The position numbers and the translations under genes are program-made. Below the pieces are notes generated by a model. The model was not told where the DNA came from, did not search any database, and saw only the letters and a program-made list of their open reading frames with translations. From an uncultured Fretibacterium sp. (GTDB lineage: Bacteria; Synergistota; Synergistia; Synergistales; Aminobacteriaceae), in the NCBI GenBank assembly GCA_937892105.1, contig CALAUZ010000047.1, positions 1 to 21,553 of the forward strand: a stretch of DNA of 21,553 nt, written 5' to 3'. Below are positions 6,445 to 14,421 of the stretch, in pieces (position 1 is the first letter of the stretch; each line of letters opens with the position of its first letter).

Positions 6445-8328
6445 CTAACGTGAACCTAAATGCTTCCGGAAAAACTCCTCCATCTCACGGTAGAAGTCAA
6501 ACCTGTTCTCCTCGTTGTGGAAACCATGACCCTCATTGTCCTTCACCATGTAGATAACATCTTTTCCGGCCTTGCGGACAGCCTCTACAATCTGGTCTGA
6601 CTCCGCCTTGTTCACTCGCACATCATTTGCACCTTGCGCAACAAACAGCGGTATTTTGATATTTTCGGCGTGGAAAACCGGCGATACTTCCGTCAGCAAT
6701 TCCTTATCCGCAGACGGGTCTCCTATCATCTCGTACTCCATCTCGATAAACGGCTTACAGTATGGCGGAATACTCTCAAGAAGCGTGAAGATGTTAGACG
6801 GCCCAACATAGCTCACCGCACAGGCATAAAGATACGGCGTGAATGCAGCTCCTGCCAATGCCGCATATCCACCGTAACTCCCTCCGTAAATTGCGACCTT
6901 TGACTTGTCCGCTATCCCCTGCTCTATCGCCCATTGAACCCCGTCCGTAACATCGTCCTGCATCTTCCTTCCCCATTGTTTGAACCCTGCCTGCCAGAAT
7001 GCCTTACCGTATCCAGTTGATCCCCTGAAGTTCACCTGCAGCACAGCTATTCCCCTGTTCGCGAGAAACTGTGCCTCAGAGTCAAAACCCCATGTATCTC
7101 GCGCACTTGGCCCGCCGTGAGGGATTACGACAAGAGGAAGGTCATGACTTGCTACACCAACAGGCAGGGTAATGTAGCCGTTAATCTTCAGGCCGTCCCT
7201 TGCTGTAAACTGTACTGGGGTCATGGGTGCCATCTGTTCAGCTTTGAGCCACGGGGAAAGGTCTGCAAGTTTCGACATGGAATTATCCTTGCGGTCAAAG
7301 AGATAGTATGTTCCTCTGGTTCTGTCGCTGTACGTTCTCACTATCACTCTGCGTTCGTCATCGTCCATGTCTGTTACGGCAACTTCAAGTTCGGGAAAGA
7401 ATGCTTCCAACGTCTTCTGAAGTTCCTCACGGTCTGCGTCAAAGAACTTGTAATGTCTCCTGTCAGTCGTGTAAGTTACACCTGTGATAATCTTTTTCTT
7501 CTTGGAATGCATTATTCCGCCAGCGTCAACTTCATCATGCTCGAAAATCATATCCAGCGTCTTGTTCTCTTCGGGGTCAAAAGTATATATTGCAGCCTTA
7601 TCCCTGCTGAGATTGGAGACAACGTACATCAGCTTGTTGTCGTAGGCAAAAAGTACTGGCGAGAACGTCTCCTTGAAATTCGTGGTGATTAGCGTCCTGA
7701 ACTTCTCACCCTCATTGCTGCGGTAAAGAAAACTGCCGTTTACCCCATCAGTCTCGTATGCCGCCCTGAGTTTCCCGTCATGGTCGGTCATCCAGCCCGT
7801 AATATTTCCTGGATTTTCGGCGATAAGCTCAAGCTCTCCCGTCTCAATGTTGCATCTGTATACGTCAAAGACTTCTGCGTTTCTCTGGTTCATGTCGAGC
7901 AGCATATGTTTTGGATCGTCTTCAAGGTCGTCAAGAACTCCAGCCCTTACCTTCTCGAACGGCGTTAAATCTCTGGCCTCAGACCCGACAACATCAGTGA
8001 TATAAACGTGGTAATTCTCGTCGCCGCCTGAATCCTGAACATACACGATGTTACTGCTTCCCTTCCAGAAAAATCCGGCGATGTCTCGTTCAGTGGCTGA
8101 GGTAATGCGTTTCTCGTCCCCTGTGGCAATGTCGCGAACGTAAACATTCATACGGTGTTGCCAAGGTTTTGCGAAGGCGAGTCGTGTACCGTCAGGCGAG
8201 ATTGAGAATGCGGCTGTGTCTGGGTTACGGAAGAAATCCTCCATTGGCAGGAGAGGCGGTACAGCGGCAAAAGCACATACTGTAGGCATTGCGAAGAACA
8301 AAGCCAGAAGGACAAATAATATTCTCAT
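6445..8328 (-). CDS. exported S9-family (prolyl oligopeptidase-like) serine peptidase
   Basis: This 627-residue exported peptidase begins with a signal peptide (residues 1-22, MRILFVLLALFFAMPTVCAF). Residues about 35-360 form the WD40/beta-propeller-like region, for example FSISPDGTRLAFAKP. The alpha/beta-hydrolase domain runs from about 375. Catalytic residues are S484 (GGSYGG), D569 (QGANDVRV) and H601 (NEGHGFHN). Oxyanion-type HGGPSARDTWGFD and the NFRGSTGYGK segment are also typical of acylaminoacyl/dipeptidyl peptidases of family S9. It probably trims oligopeptides outside the cytoplasm. ATG 8328 is chosen for the signal peptide, with GGGAG ten bases upstream; a longer frame adds 22 residues through the promoter. 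It forms a single-gene unit, divergent from folP and ended by the hairpin at 6379-6418. Confidence 0.92.
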   Translation of the reverse strand: MRILFVLLALFFAMPTVCAFAAVPPLLPMEDFFRNPDTAAFSISPDGTRLAFAKPWQHRMNVYVRDIATGDEKRITSATERDIAGFFWKGSSNIVYVQDSGGDENYHVYITDVVGSEARDLTPFEKVRAGVLDDLEDDPKHMLLDMNQRNAEVFDVYRCNIETGELELIAENPGNITGWMTDHDGKLRAAYETDGVNGSFLYRSNEGEKFRTLITTNFKETFSPVLFAYDNKLMYVVSNLSRDKAAIYTFDPEENKTLDMIFEHDEVDAGGIMHSKKKKIITGVTYTTDRRHYKFFDADREELQKTLEAFFPELEVAVTDMDDDERRVIVRTYSDRTRGTYYLFDRKDNSMSKLADLSPWLKAEQMAPMTPVQFTARDGLKINGYITLPVGVASHDLPLVVIPHGGPSARDTWGFDSEAQFLANRGIAVLQVNFRGSTGYGKAFWQAGFKQWGRKMQDDVTDGVQWAIEQGIADKSKVAIYGGSYGGYAALAGAAFTPYLYACAVSYVGPSNIFTLLESIPPYCKPFIEMEYEMIGDPSADKELLTEVSPVFHAENIKIPLFVAQGANDVRVNKAESDQIVEAVRKAGKDVIYMVKDNEGHGFHNEENRFDFYREMEEFFRKHLGSR

Positions 8329-8352
8329 TGGGTAAGATCTCCCTTCACTGAA

Positions 8353-8384
8353 ATTATAATGTGATTGTATCATGGCTCCGTCAA
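8353..8384 (-). promoter_or_regulatory. candidate promoter of the S9 peptidase gene
   Basis: On the minus strand TTGACG (8379-8384) is followed after 20 bases by a perfect TATAAT (8353-8358). CATTAT overlapping it gives a 17-base spacing. The spacing is long for the perfect -10, so the exact boxes are uncertain. The 117-base gap to folP must also hold the folP promoter, for which I see no convincing pair of boxes. Confidence 0.45.
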
Positions 8385-8430
8385 ACGGTCGCACGTGATA
8401 CTACGATAAAATATCATAATGTATTTCTTT

Positions 8431-8437
8431 GAGGAGG
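8431..8437 (+). promoter_or_regulatory. ribosome binding site deciding the folP TTG start
   Basis: GAGGAGG ends eight bases before TTG 8446. It lies downstream of the in-frame ATG at 8419, which itself has only AT-rich sequence upstream. This favours the TTG start. Confidence 0.7.
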
Positions 8438-8445
8438 GTCATAAA

Positions 8446-9642
8446 TTGCAGAATAATATTTCAATATATCCCGTAAAGATTTCGAGTGTTGACGACATAA
8501 TGAAGGTATGTGAACGAATAGGAACGGACAAAGGTGCTTTGCCTTATCTCACGCAAAAGAGCAATATACTTCACTTCTACGCAGAACATATAGACTACAG
8601 GGCGGCAGGTTTTCTGAAACAGGAAATGCTTTCACGCGGAGGTGATGTCGCTGTAACGAAGCATGTCATTGACGGCAAGGCTGAATACAGCGATATTCTC
8701 ATCATTGGGACACCCAAGCATTACGCTTTATTGCTGGAAAAGATGAAGGCCATGAACATATGGGGAATAAGGGAACTCAGGGAGGCCTTGACGGAAGCAT
8801 TGAGGAACGTAAACGCCCATTACTGGGAATTAACATCGCCTGCCGGACACAAAATCATTCTGGACATGAACACTAAGCTAATGGCAATTCTGAACGTTAC
8901 GCCAGACTCATTTTTCCCGGAGAGCAGGACGGACGAAAATGGAATACTTGAGAGGGCAGAGAGAATGCTGCAAGATGGTGCGTATATCCTCGACATTGGG
9001 GCAGAATCCACGAGGCCGGGTGCTTCTCCTGTGTCAGAGAGCGAGGAAGCTGAACGTTTAATCCCGGCACTGAGGGTGTTACGGCGAGAGTTCCCTGACG
9101 CGATAATTTCCGTTGACACGTACAAGGCTAATGTTGCGCAAATGGCTTCAGATGAGGGAGCAGACATCATCAACGACATAAGCGGCTTCGGTTTTGACTC
9201 TGCGATGTTAAGTACGGCGGCAGCACTCAATATTCCCTATGTACTCTCGCACATTAAGGGGACACCTGCGACAATGGCAGAACATGAACCTTACGGCAGC
9301 ATATTGGGTGAACTTCACGGATACTTTGCGGGGAAATTACGGGCATTCATTGAGGCGGGCGGCAAGATTGGGAACGTCATCATAGATCCTGGAATAGGCT
9401 TTGGGAAGTCAGCGGGAGATAATCTTGCTGTCCTGAAGAATGTTGAGAGCTTCTCTGTGTTCGGGAGACCGTTGCTTGTTGGACATTCGCGGAAGAGATT
9501 TACTGGTGATAAGAGGCTTGCGGGTACTGTTGCGGTGTCGGCGTTGATGGGTGGGAGGGTTAGTCTTCTGCGAGTTCATGATGTTAAGGAGAACACGGAG
9601 GCTTTGAGGATTGCGAAAGGGATTAAGAGAGCGGGTCTGTAA
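8446..9642 (+). CDS. folP: dihydropteroate synthase with extra N-terminal domain
   Basis: This enzyme condenses 6-hydroxymethyl-7,8-dihydropterin pyrophosphate with p-aminobenzoate in folate synthesis. The C-terminal TIM-barrel (from about residue 140 of 398) carries MAILNVTPDSFF, DIGAESTRPGA, SVDTYKANVA, NDISGF, KGTPATM, IDPGIGFGKS and VGHSRKRF, all diagnostic. Residues 1-135 form an additional domain absent from E. coli FolP (about 280 residues). It has no motif I can name, though long DHPS proteins of this type occur in several anaerobic lineages. TTG 8446 is taken as the start from the ribosome site at 8431; ATG 8419 would add nine residues. It heads the plus-strand run, 77 bases before gyrA and divergent from the S9 peptidase gene. 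Confidence 0.95.
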   Translation: MQNNISIYPVKISSVDDIMKVCERIGTDKGALPYLTQKSNILHFYAEHIDYRAAGFLKQEMLSRGGDVAVTKHVIDGKAEYSDILIIGTPKHYALLLEKMKAMNIWGIRELREALTEALRNVNAHYWELTSPAGHKIILDMNTKLMAILNVTPDSFFPESRTDENGILERAERMLQDGAYILDIGAESTRPGASPVSESEEAERLIPALRVLRREFPDAIISVDTYKANVAQMASDEGADIINDISGFGFDSAMLSTAAALNIPYVLSHIKGTPATMAEHEPYGSILGELHGYFAGKLRAFIEAGGKIGNVIIDPGIGFGKSAGDNLAVLKNVESFSVFGRPLLVGHSRKRFTGDKRLAGTVAVSALMGGRVSLLRVHDVKENTEALRIAKGIKRAGL

Positions 9643-9719
9643 ATTAGGTTAAGTTCTCAAACCATGCTAAAATTACATTTTTGAACTATACAATTTAGAC
9701 AGGAGGCTCAAAATTTTTT

Positions 9720-12275
9720 ATGCCTGATGAAATCATAAATCCCACAACAACAAATGAAGAAACTAATCCCGAAAGTGAAGAGAGAATTTTAACCCTTCCA
9801 CTTGTAGGAGAGATAAAGACAAGCTACCTCAATTATGCCATGAGCGTAATTGTAGGCAGAGCACTTCCAGATGCCAGAGACGGCCTTAAACCCGTTCAGA
9901 GGCGAGTGCTTTACGCAATGTCGGAATTAGGTCTCAAGCATAACACTGCCTACAAGAAATCCGCCCGTATCGTCGGTGAAACTATGGGTAAGTACCACCC
10001 TCACGGAGACAGCGCAATATATGACACTATGGTGCGTCTAGCTCAGGGCTGGAACCTCCGCTACACCCTCGTTGACGGTCAGGGTAACTTCGGCTCTGTT
10101 GACGGCGACAGCGCGGCAGCCATGCGTTACACGGAAGCACGTCTCAGCTGGCCCGGCGAACTAATGCTTGCTAACCTCGACGAAGATACCGTAGAATGGG
10201 GACAGAACTTTGACGAATCACTCAAAGAACCTCTAACTCTACCCTCAATCCTTCCAAATCTCCTCGTGAACGGCTCAACAGGTATTGCTGTAGGCATGGC
10301 TACTAACATTCCCCCCCACAACCTGCGCGAAGTGGCTGACGTTTTCTGCTGGCTCATCGACAACGGCATAGAACCCGAAGATGCCCAACTCCCTGACATC
10401 ATGCGCATAATGCCAGGCCCAGACTTCCCCACAGGCGGCGAAATTCACGGACGTTCAGGCATTATTGAGGCGTATTCTACGGGACGCGGGAAAATCGTTG
10501 TTCGCGGAAAAATGCACGTTGAGGAGACAAAGCGCGGCAGACAGAGCATTATCATCACTGAAATACCCTACAACGTCAACAAAACTCTCCTCCTTGAAGC
10601 TATGGTTCAGGCTGTTCAGGAGAAGGAGATTGAGGGTGTCTCGGAAATGAGGGACGAATCTGACAGGGACGGTCTCAGAATAGTAGTAGACCTTGCACGC
10701 GATTCAGATCCGGATCTCATAATCCGGCAGCTCTACCGTCATACAGCATTGCAGTCTACGTTCGGCGTAATTAACCTCGCACTCGTTGACAAACACCCTG
10801 TAATCCTCAACATTCAGCAGATGCTCTCGATATTCCTGAATTACCGCAGAGATGTCGTAAGGCGCAGAACTGAACACAGGCTCAAACAGGCTCAGGCCCG
10901 CGAACACATCATAGAGGGTCTCAAGAAGGCATTAACTCACATTGAGCAGGTCATACGCACCATACGGGCAACGAATAATGCGGCGGAAGCTAAAGCCAGT
11001 CTTCAGTCAATCCTTGAGTTCTCGGAGGCTCAGGCTCAGGCAATACTTGACATGAGGCTTCAGAGGCTTACAGGGCTTGAACGCGGCAAACTCGATGAAG
11101 AACAGCAGAAACTGCTTTCCGACATTGCTGGCTACAACAACATTCTAGGAGACAAAAAGGTTCTTGACGGGGTTATACGCGATGAACTGAAGGATTTATC
11201 AGCACGTTTCGGCGATGACAGGCGTACAGCAATCGTTGAGGAAGTGCAGGAAGTTACGGAAGAGGACTTTATCCCTGAAGAAGACATCGTAATAACCCTA
11301 TCGAAAGATGGACTGATTAAGCGTCAGCCCTTAGAGTTCTACAGGCTTCAGGCAAAAGGCGGAAAGGGTAAGAGAGGCGCAAATATCCATGAGGACGACA
11401 GCATAGAGATGTTATGCGTTACCCACACTCACAGGGATATATTCTTCTTCACGAACACGGGCAGGATTATGTCGGTTAAGGGCTACGAAATACCAGAGAC
11501 GAAATCAGGAAAGGGAAAACCTGCCTCACGTTATCTCCCTCTTGCTGCTGAGAACAACGAACGTATCGTGAATATTGCCGGAGATGGCGGAGTTGACTTC
11601 AAATACGCGTTCTTCATAACGAGAATGGGCATTGCAAAACGCGTATCGTTTGAGGAGCTGAGATATACCAACAGGGCAAAACTTATCATGAAGCTGGACG
11701 AAGGCGATGAAATTGCACAGGTCAGGCTCACTACGGGGAAAGATGATGTGGTGATAGTTACCAGGAACGGTTTGGCATTGAGAGTTCCTGAAAAAGAGTT
11801 CCGTCCTTTGGGCAGAAACGCAAGAGGCGTTATCGCTATCAGCCTGAAGAATAATGACCGTGTACTTAGCTGCGATGTTGTTGACGAACGCCGGGCAGTC
11901 CTCGTAATCAGTGAGCTTGGTATCGGGAAACGCGTTGAGTACAGCTCATTCATGCCCCATCATCGCGGTACTAACGGTATATGCATTATGGAGCTTACGG
12001 AGAAGACTGGAAGATTATCGGGAAGCCTTTCCGTGAAGAATACCGATGAGATTATCGCCATAACCTCCAAAGGCCGCATGATACGTATGACAGTTGACGG
12101 TATAAGCATTATGAAGCGTCATTCGGTAGGAAATATCATATTGCGTCTTGACGAGGGCGACAGCGTTGCGGATTTCAGCGTTATACGGACTGGCGATGAT
12201 GATGACGACATGACAGCCACACTTCCTTTCGATGATGATACAGGCGAGGAGACATCGGAGAATGAGGATAGCTAG
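9720..12275 (+). CDS. gyrA: DNA gyrase subunit A
   Basis: This 851-residue GyrA is complete. After about 20 poorly conserved acidic residues, the breakage-reunion domain begins ([28 protein letters not shown]). The catalytic tyrosine is Y137 (AAAMRYTEA). The quinolone-determining region reads [14 protein letters not shown], with the usual Ser (S98) and Asp (D102), so no resistance change is seen. The coiled-coil gate and [16 protein letters not shown] segment ([18 protein letters not shown]) follow. The C-terminal beta-pinwheel runs from about 515 and has a GyrA box QAKGGKG at 544-550, slightly off the consensus Q(R/K)RGG(R/K)G but supporting gyrase over ParC. The tail is very acidic. AGGAGG (9701-9706) lies 13 bases before the ATG, longer than usual. 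The stop overlaps psd by 14 bases. Confidence 0.97.
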   Translation: MPDEIINPTTTNEETNPESEERILTLPLVGEIKTSYLNYAMSVIVGRALPDARDGLKPVQRRVLYAMSELGLKHNTAYKKSARIVGETMGKYHPHGDSAIYDTMVRLAQGWNLRYTLVDGQGNFGSVDGDSAAAMRYTEARLSWPGELMLANLDEDTVEWGQNFDESLKEPLTLPSILPNLLVNGSTGIAVGMATNIPPHNLREVADVFCWLIDNGIEPEDAQLPDIMRIMPGPDFPTGGEIHGRSGIIEAYSTGRGKIVVRGKMHVEETKRGRQSIIITEIPYNVNKTLLLEAMVQAVQEKEIEGVSEMRDESDRDGLRIVVDLARDSDPDLIIRQLYRHTALQSTFGVINLALVDKHPVILNIQQMLSIFLNYRRDVVRRRTEHRLKQAQAREHIIEGLKKALTHIEQVIRTIRATNNAAEAKASLQSILEFSEAQAQAILDMRLQRLTGLERGKLDEEQQKLLSDIAGYNNILGDKKVLDGVIRDELKDLSARFGDDRRTAIVEEVQEVTEEDFIPEEDIVITLSKDGLIKRQPLEFYRLQAKGGKGKRGANIHEDDSIEMLCVTHTHRDIFFFTNTGRIMSVKGYEIPETKSGKGKPASRYLPLAAENNERIVNIAGDGGVDFKYAFFITRMGIAKRVSFEELRYTNRAKLIMKLDEGDEIAQVRLTTGKDDVVIVTRNGLALRVPEKEFRPLGRNARGVIAISLKNNDRVLSCDVVDERRAVLVISELGIGKRVEYSSFMPHHRGTNGICIMELTEKTGRLSGSLSVKNTDEIIAITSKGRMIRMTVDGISIMKRHSVGNIILRLDEGDSVADFSVIRTGDDDDDMTATLPFDDDTGEETSENEDS

Positions 12276-12879
12276 AGACGGTCTGCCGACGATAACATTC
12301 CTGATACTTTGCGCAGTAGCTTTCGCGTTTTTGTCGTGGATACCTGCGGCGGTAATTATTGCGCTGCTGTGCCTGGTACTGTGGTTCTTCAGAGACCCTG
12401 AACGCATTAGGGACTACAAGGACGGGTGCTTTTACTCTCCTGCTGACGGTAAAGTCGTAGAGATTTCGGAATGCGAAAACGAGTTCACGGGGCAGTCTGT
12501 GAAAGTCGGCATATTCATGAACATATTTAGTGTTCACGTAAACAGGACACCATGCACAGGACGCGTTGACTACATGAAGTACGTACCGGGCAGGAAGATT
12601 GCGGCATTCTCACCCAAAGCCTCAGAGATTAACGAGCGTAATTATGTCGGGCTTTCAACACAATGGGGAAGCGTAATGATGGTGCAGATTGCCGGACTTG
12701 TTGCGAGACGTATAGTGTGCAGGCTTGTGAGGGGTGATATTCTCGTGGCAGGACAGCGTTACGGAATGATAAAACTCGGCTCAAGGGTTGATTTGTACAT
12801 GCCTCGTGATACAGTAGTAAGTGTAAAGGTCAATGACCAGGTGAAGGCTGGCATAACATGTATAGGAGTGATAGATTAG
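12262..12879 (+). CDS. psd: phosphatidylserine decarboxylase proenzyme, short (archaeal-like) type
   Basis: This 205-residue short-type proenzyme converts phosphatidylserine to phosphatidylethanolamine. Two hydrophobic segments (about 10-42) anchor it to the membrane, followed by FRDPER. Catalytic-site features are D62 (SPADGKV), H92 (FSVHVNRTP) and the self-cleavage site G173-S174 in [11 protein letters not shown], where S174 becomes the pyruvoyl group. Length and motifs fit the PSD-A class rather than the longer E. coli type. ATG 12262 is chosen because it starts at MRIARDG with GAGGAG upstream; a frame ten codons longer begins deep inside gyrA. It overlaps gyrA by 14 bases and adjoins pssA, which makes its substrate, so the two form a phospholipid unit read through from gyrA. 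Confidence 0.93.
   Translation: MRIARDGLPTITFLILCAVAFAFLSWIPAAVIIALLCLVLWFFRDPERIRDYKDGCFYSPADGKVVEISECENEFTGQSVKVGIFMNIFSVHVNRTPCTGRVDYMKYVPGRKIAAFSPKASEINERNYVGLSTQWGSVMMVQIAGLVARRIVCRLVRGDILVAGQRYGMIKLGSRVDLYMPRDTVVSVKVNDQVKAGITCIGVID
12864..12868 (+). promoter_or_regulatory. ribosome binding site favouring the pssA GTG start
   Basis: AGGAG, followed by TGAT, lies ten bases before GTG 12879, which shares one base with the psd stop codon. ATG starts at 12858, 12909 and 12933 have weaker sites. Confidence 0.5.
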
Positions 12880-13640
12880 TGAGAAGTTTTCTGCGTATAC
12901 GTCGGATAATGGGACGTAAGGGTAAAAAACAGATGGAGTTCAAGCATATATTGCCCAACATGGTAACAAGCGGGAATTTACTGTGCGGGCTGTTCTCGTT
13001 AATGCTCGTGCTTAACGGACGCTATGTTCCTGCGGCATGGCTTGTGTTCTTCGCGGTGATATTTGACGGTTTCGATGGCAAAGTTGCCAGAATGCTCGGA
13101 GGCGGCTCACAGTTTGGGCTTGAATTCGACAGTCTTGCGGATCTGGTGAGTTTCGGTGTTGCTCCGGCTATATTGCTGTATCAGGTTTCAGTGAGAAGTC
13201 TGCATATTGCTGGGGCAGTTATTGCATGTTTCTTCGCGCTGTGCGTGGCATTGAGGCTTGCACGCTTCAACGTTGTGCATGTTCCAGGCCCGTTTCAGGG
13301 ATTGCCGTGTCCTGCCGGCGGATTGTTCGTGTCATCATTCGTTATCGCAGGGATAAACCTTCCTGCATGGACGATGGCTGGCATTCTTGGGTTTACGGGA
13401 CTGCTCATGATTTCGAGCATACCTTACGCCAACATGAAGAAGCTGACGAAAAAGACTGCTGACGGGGTTAAATGTCTTGTACTGTTCTCGATGATGGTGT
13501 TATCGTTTGTGTTTCTGAAGAAGGGTGCGCCGTTGTTCCTGTTCGCAATGTATATTGTGAGCGGACTTATGCGTTTTGACTGGGGACAGTGGCTGTTGAA
13601 GCCTGAAGCTAGAGACGAGGCATTGAACCATAAGAATTAA
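12879..13640 (+). CDS. pssA: CDP-diacylglycerol-serine O-phosphatidyltransferase
   Basis: This integral membrane enzyme transfers the phosphatidyl group from CDP-diacylglycerol to serine, giving the substrate of the adjacent Psd. The CDP-alcohol phosphotransferase signature DG(x2)AR(x8)G(x3)D(x3)D is complete: it starts at DGKVAR and ends at GLEFDSLAD, followed by LVSFGVAPA. About six to seven hydrophobic segments are visible. A basic N-terminus (RIRRIMGRKGKK) precedes the first, and PNMVTSGNLLCGLFSL is typical of bacterial PssA. The start is uncertain. GTG 12879 gives 254 codons including the stop and has the best ribosome site; ATG 12858 (22 bases inside psd), 12909 or 12933 are possible. 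It is the last gene of the folP-gyrA-psd-pssA run, with the terminator 15 bases after its stop. Confidence 0.92.
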   Translation: MRSFLRIRRIMGRKGKKQMEFKHILPNMVTSGNLLCGLFSLMLVLNGRYVPAAWLVFFAVIFDGFDGKVARMLGGGSQFGLEFDSLADLVSFGVAPAILLYQVSVRSLHIAGAVIACFFALCVALRLARFNVVHVPGPFQGLPCPAGGLFVSSFVIAGINLPAWTMAGILGFTGLLMISSIPYANMKKLTKKTADGVKCLVLFSMMVLSFVFLKKGAPLFLFAMYIVSGLMRFDWGQWLLKPEARDEALNHKN

Positions 13641-13655
13641 CACGTGAATTTTACG

Positions 13656-13691
13656 ACAGACCTGCGGGATTTCTTGTGGGTCTGTTTTTTT
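13656..13691 (+). terminator. intrinsic terminator after pssA
   Basis: ACAGACC (13656-13662) pairs with GGTCTGT (13679-13685). The stem can continue inward with G:U pairs, and seven T follow (13685-13691). The T-run exists only on the plus strand, so it terminates the folP-pssA run. It lies between two converging genes and does not serve the minus-strand unit. Confidence 0.85.
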
Positions 13692-13694
13692 GTG

Positions 13695-13937
13695 TCATGG
13701 CCTGTATATCTTCTTTGGGTTCTGTTCCTTCTTGGCCTTCTCCTGACGCTTATACGCCGTCTCAAGTGCCCGTATTATCTCACTCCAGCGGCTAGTCCAC
13801 GCAATTTCAGCCTTGCAGGGCTTGTTCATGTCCTGGCTGTCGGGGTAATCTATATCCTTCGGCTTCATGTATATCTTGAACTCCTGACCGTCAAACGATA
13901 CACTCGAACCATCATCAAACGGAATATATACCCTCAA
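13695..13937 (-). CDS. hypothetical 80-residue protein
   Basis: I do not recognise this protein. It has 80 residues from a TTG start, with AGGAGG nine bases upstream and a TTGA overlap with the stop of the rimI-like gene, so translational coupling is likely. The N-terminal half looks like a small beta fold (VYIPFDDGSSVSFDGQEFKIYMKP). The C-terminal half is helical and strongly basic, with EIIRALETAYKRQEKAKKEQNPKK. There is no signal peptide, membrane segment or cysteine pair. It is the last gene of the minus-strand ftsE-purA unit and abuts the terminator of the converging pssA gene. The strong ribosome site and overlap support it as a real gene; no function is proposed. Confidence 0.7.
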   Translation of the reverse strand: MRVYIPFDDGSSVSFDGQEFKIYMKPKDIDYPDSQDMNKPCKAEIAWTSRWSEIIRALETAYKRQEKAKKEQNPKKIYRP

Positions 13938-14416
13938 CGCGCAGTACCTCCTGACTTTAACGGAAGCCTCGCACTCATGATTATAGCGTCCTCACCATTG
14001 GAATAGTAACCGCGTCTCACTGTCTCGCCAACAAATGACATCTGCGAATACAGCGCAATCGCTGGAGAATTTGACTTCCTCACCTTCAGCCGCAACCGCC
14101 GAAAGTTCAGGTACACCGCACAATCCCCAACTGCCGCAAGCAGCTGCCTGCCTATTCCGCGCCGCCTGTATATGCTGTCTACAATCAGAGCCATCAACAG
14201 ACCGTCCCGCTTTTCACGACCAAGAACCGCATACCCCAAAAGAGGAGCCTCCGCAGTCAAAGCGAAAGCCCCCAAATATGTTATCTCATTCTGTGAGCCT
14301 TGATTTAGATCCGACCTGATTACTTCCTCCGGCCATGAATATGGTGATGACGCGTTTATCCTCAGTACGTCAGGAAGGTCGTCAAATGTAAGAAAATCTA
14401 TCTCAGGCACATACAC
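13934..14416 (-). CDS. GNAT acetyltransferase, RimI-like
   Basis: This 160-residue GNAT-fold protein resembles RimI, which acetylates the N-terminal alanine of ribosomal protein S18. The N-terminal DLPDVLRINASSPYSWPEEVIRSDL corresponds to the usual RimI opening (D...V..IE...F..PW....F..EL). ALIVDSIYRRRGIGRQLL is the acetyl-CoA motif (RxxGxG), followed by LRLKVRKSNSPAIALYSQMSF, matching the RimI L.VR.SN..A..LY...GF pattern. The start is a GTG at 14416, five bases after the purA stop; a second GTG at 14410 is equally possible, and AGGGGA lies in the end of purA. It is co-transcribed with purA. Other protein-acetylating GNATs have the same signature, so the target is probable only. Confidence 0.75.
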   Translation of the reverse strand: MYVPEIDFLTFDDLPDVLRINASSPYSWPEEVIRSDLNQGSQNEITYLGAFALTAEAPLLGYAVLGREKRDGLLMALIVDSIYRRRGIGRQLLAAVGDCAVYLNFRRLRLKVRKSNSPAIALYSQMSFVGETVRRGYYSNGEDAIIMSARLPLKSGGTAR

Positions 14417-14421
14417 AGATT

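Noticed and set aside
7117..7692. 191-codon plus-strand frame inside the S9 peptidase gene
   Set aside because: It is opposite a complete, motif-rich peptidase gene, and its translation shows no domain.
8419..8445. ATG 8419 as the folP start
   Set aside because: The only good ribosome site (GAGGAGG at 8431-8437) lies downstream of this ATG and points to TTG 8446.
9661..9700. Promoter directly upstream of gyrA (TAAAAT or TACAAT as -10)
   Set aside because: Neither -10-like hexamer has a -35 box at acceptable spacing; the A/T-rich sequence alone is not enough.
9720..12275. Quinolone-resistance change in GyrA
   Set aside because: The region has the usual Ser and Asp (S98 and D102) in HGDSAIYD, so no resistance substitution is seen.
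13656..13691. Bidirectional terminator between the converging genes
   Set aside because: The stem is symmetric, but the minus-strand side is followed by CGTAAAATT and not a T-run, so only plus-strand termination is supported.
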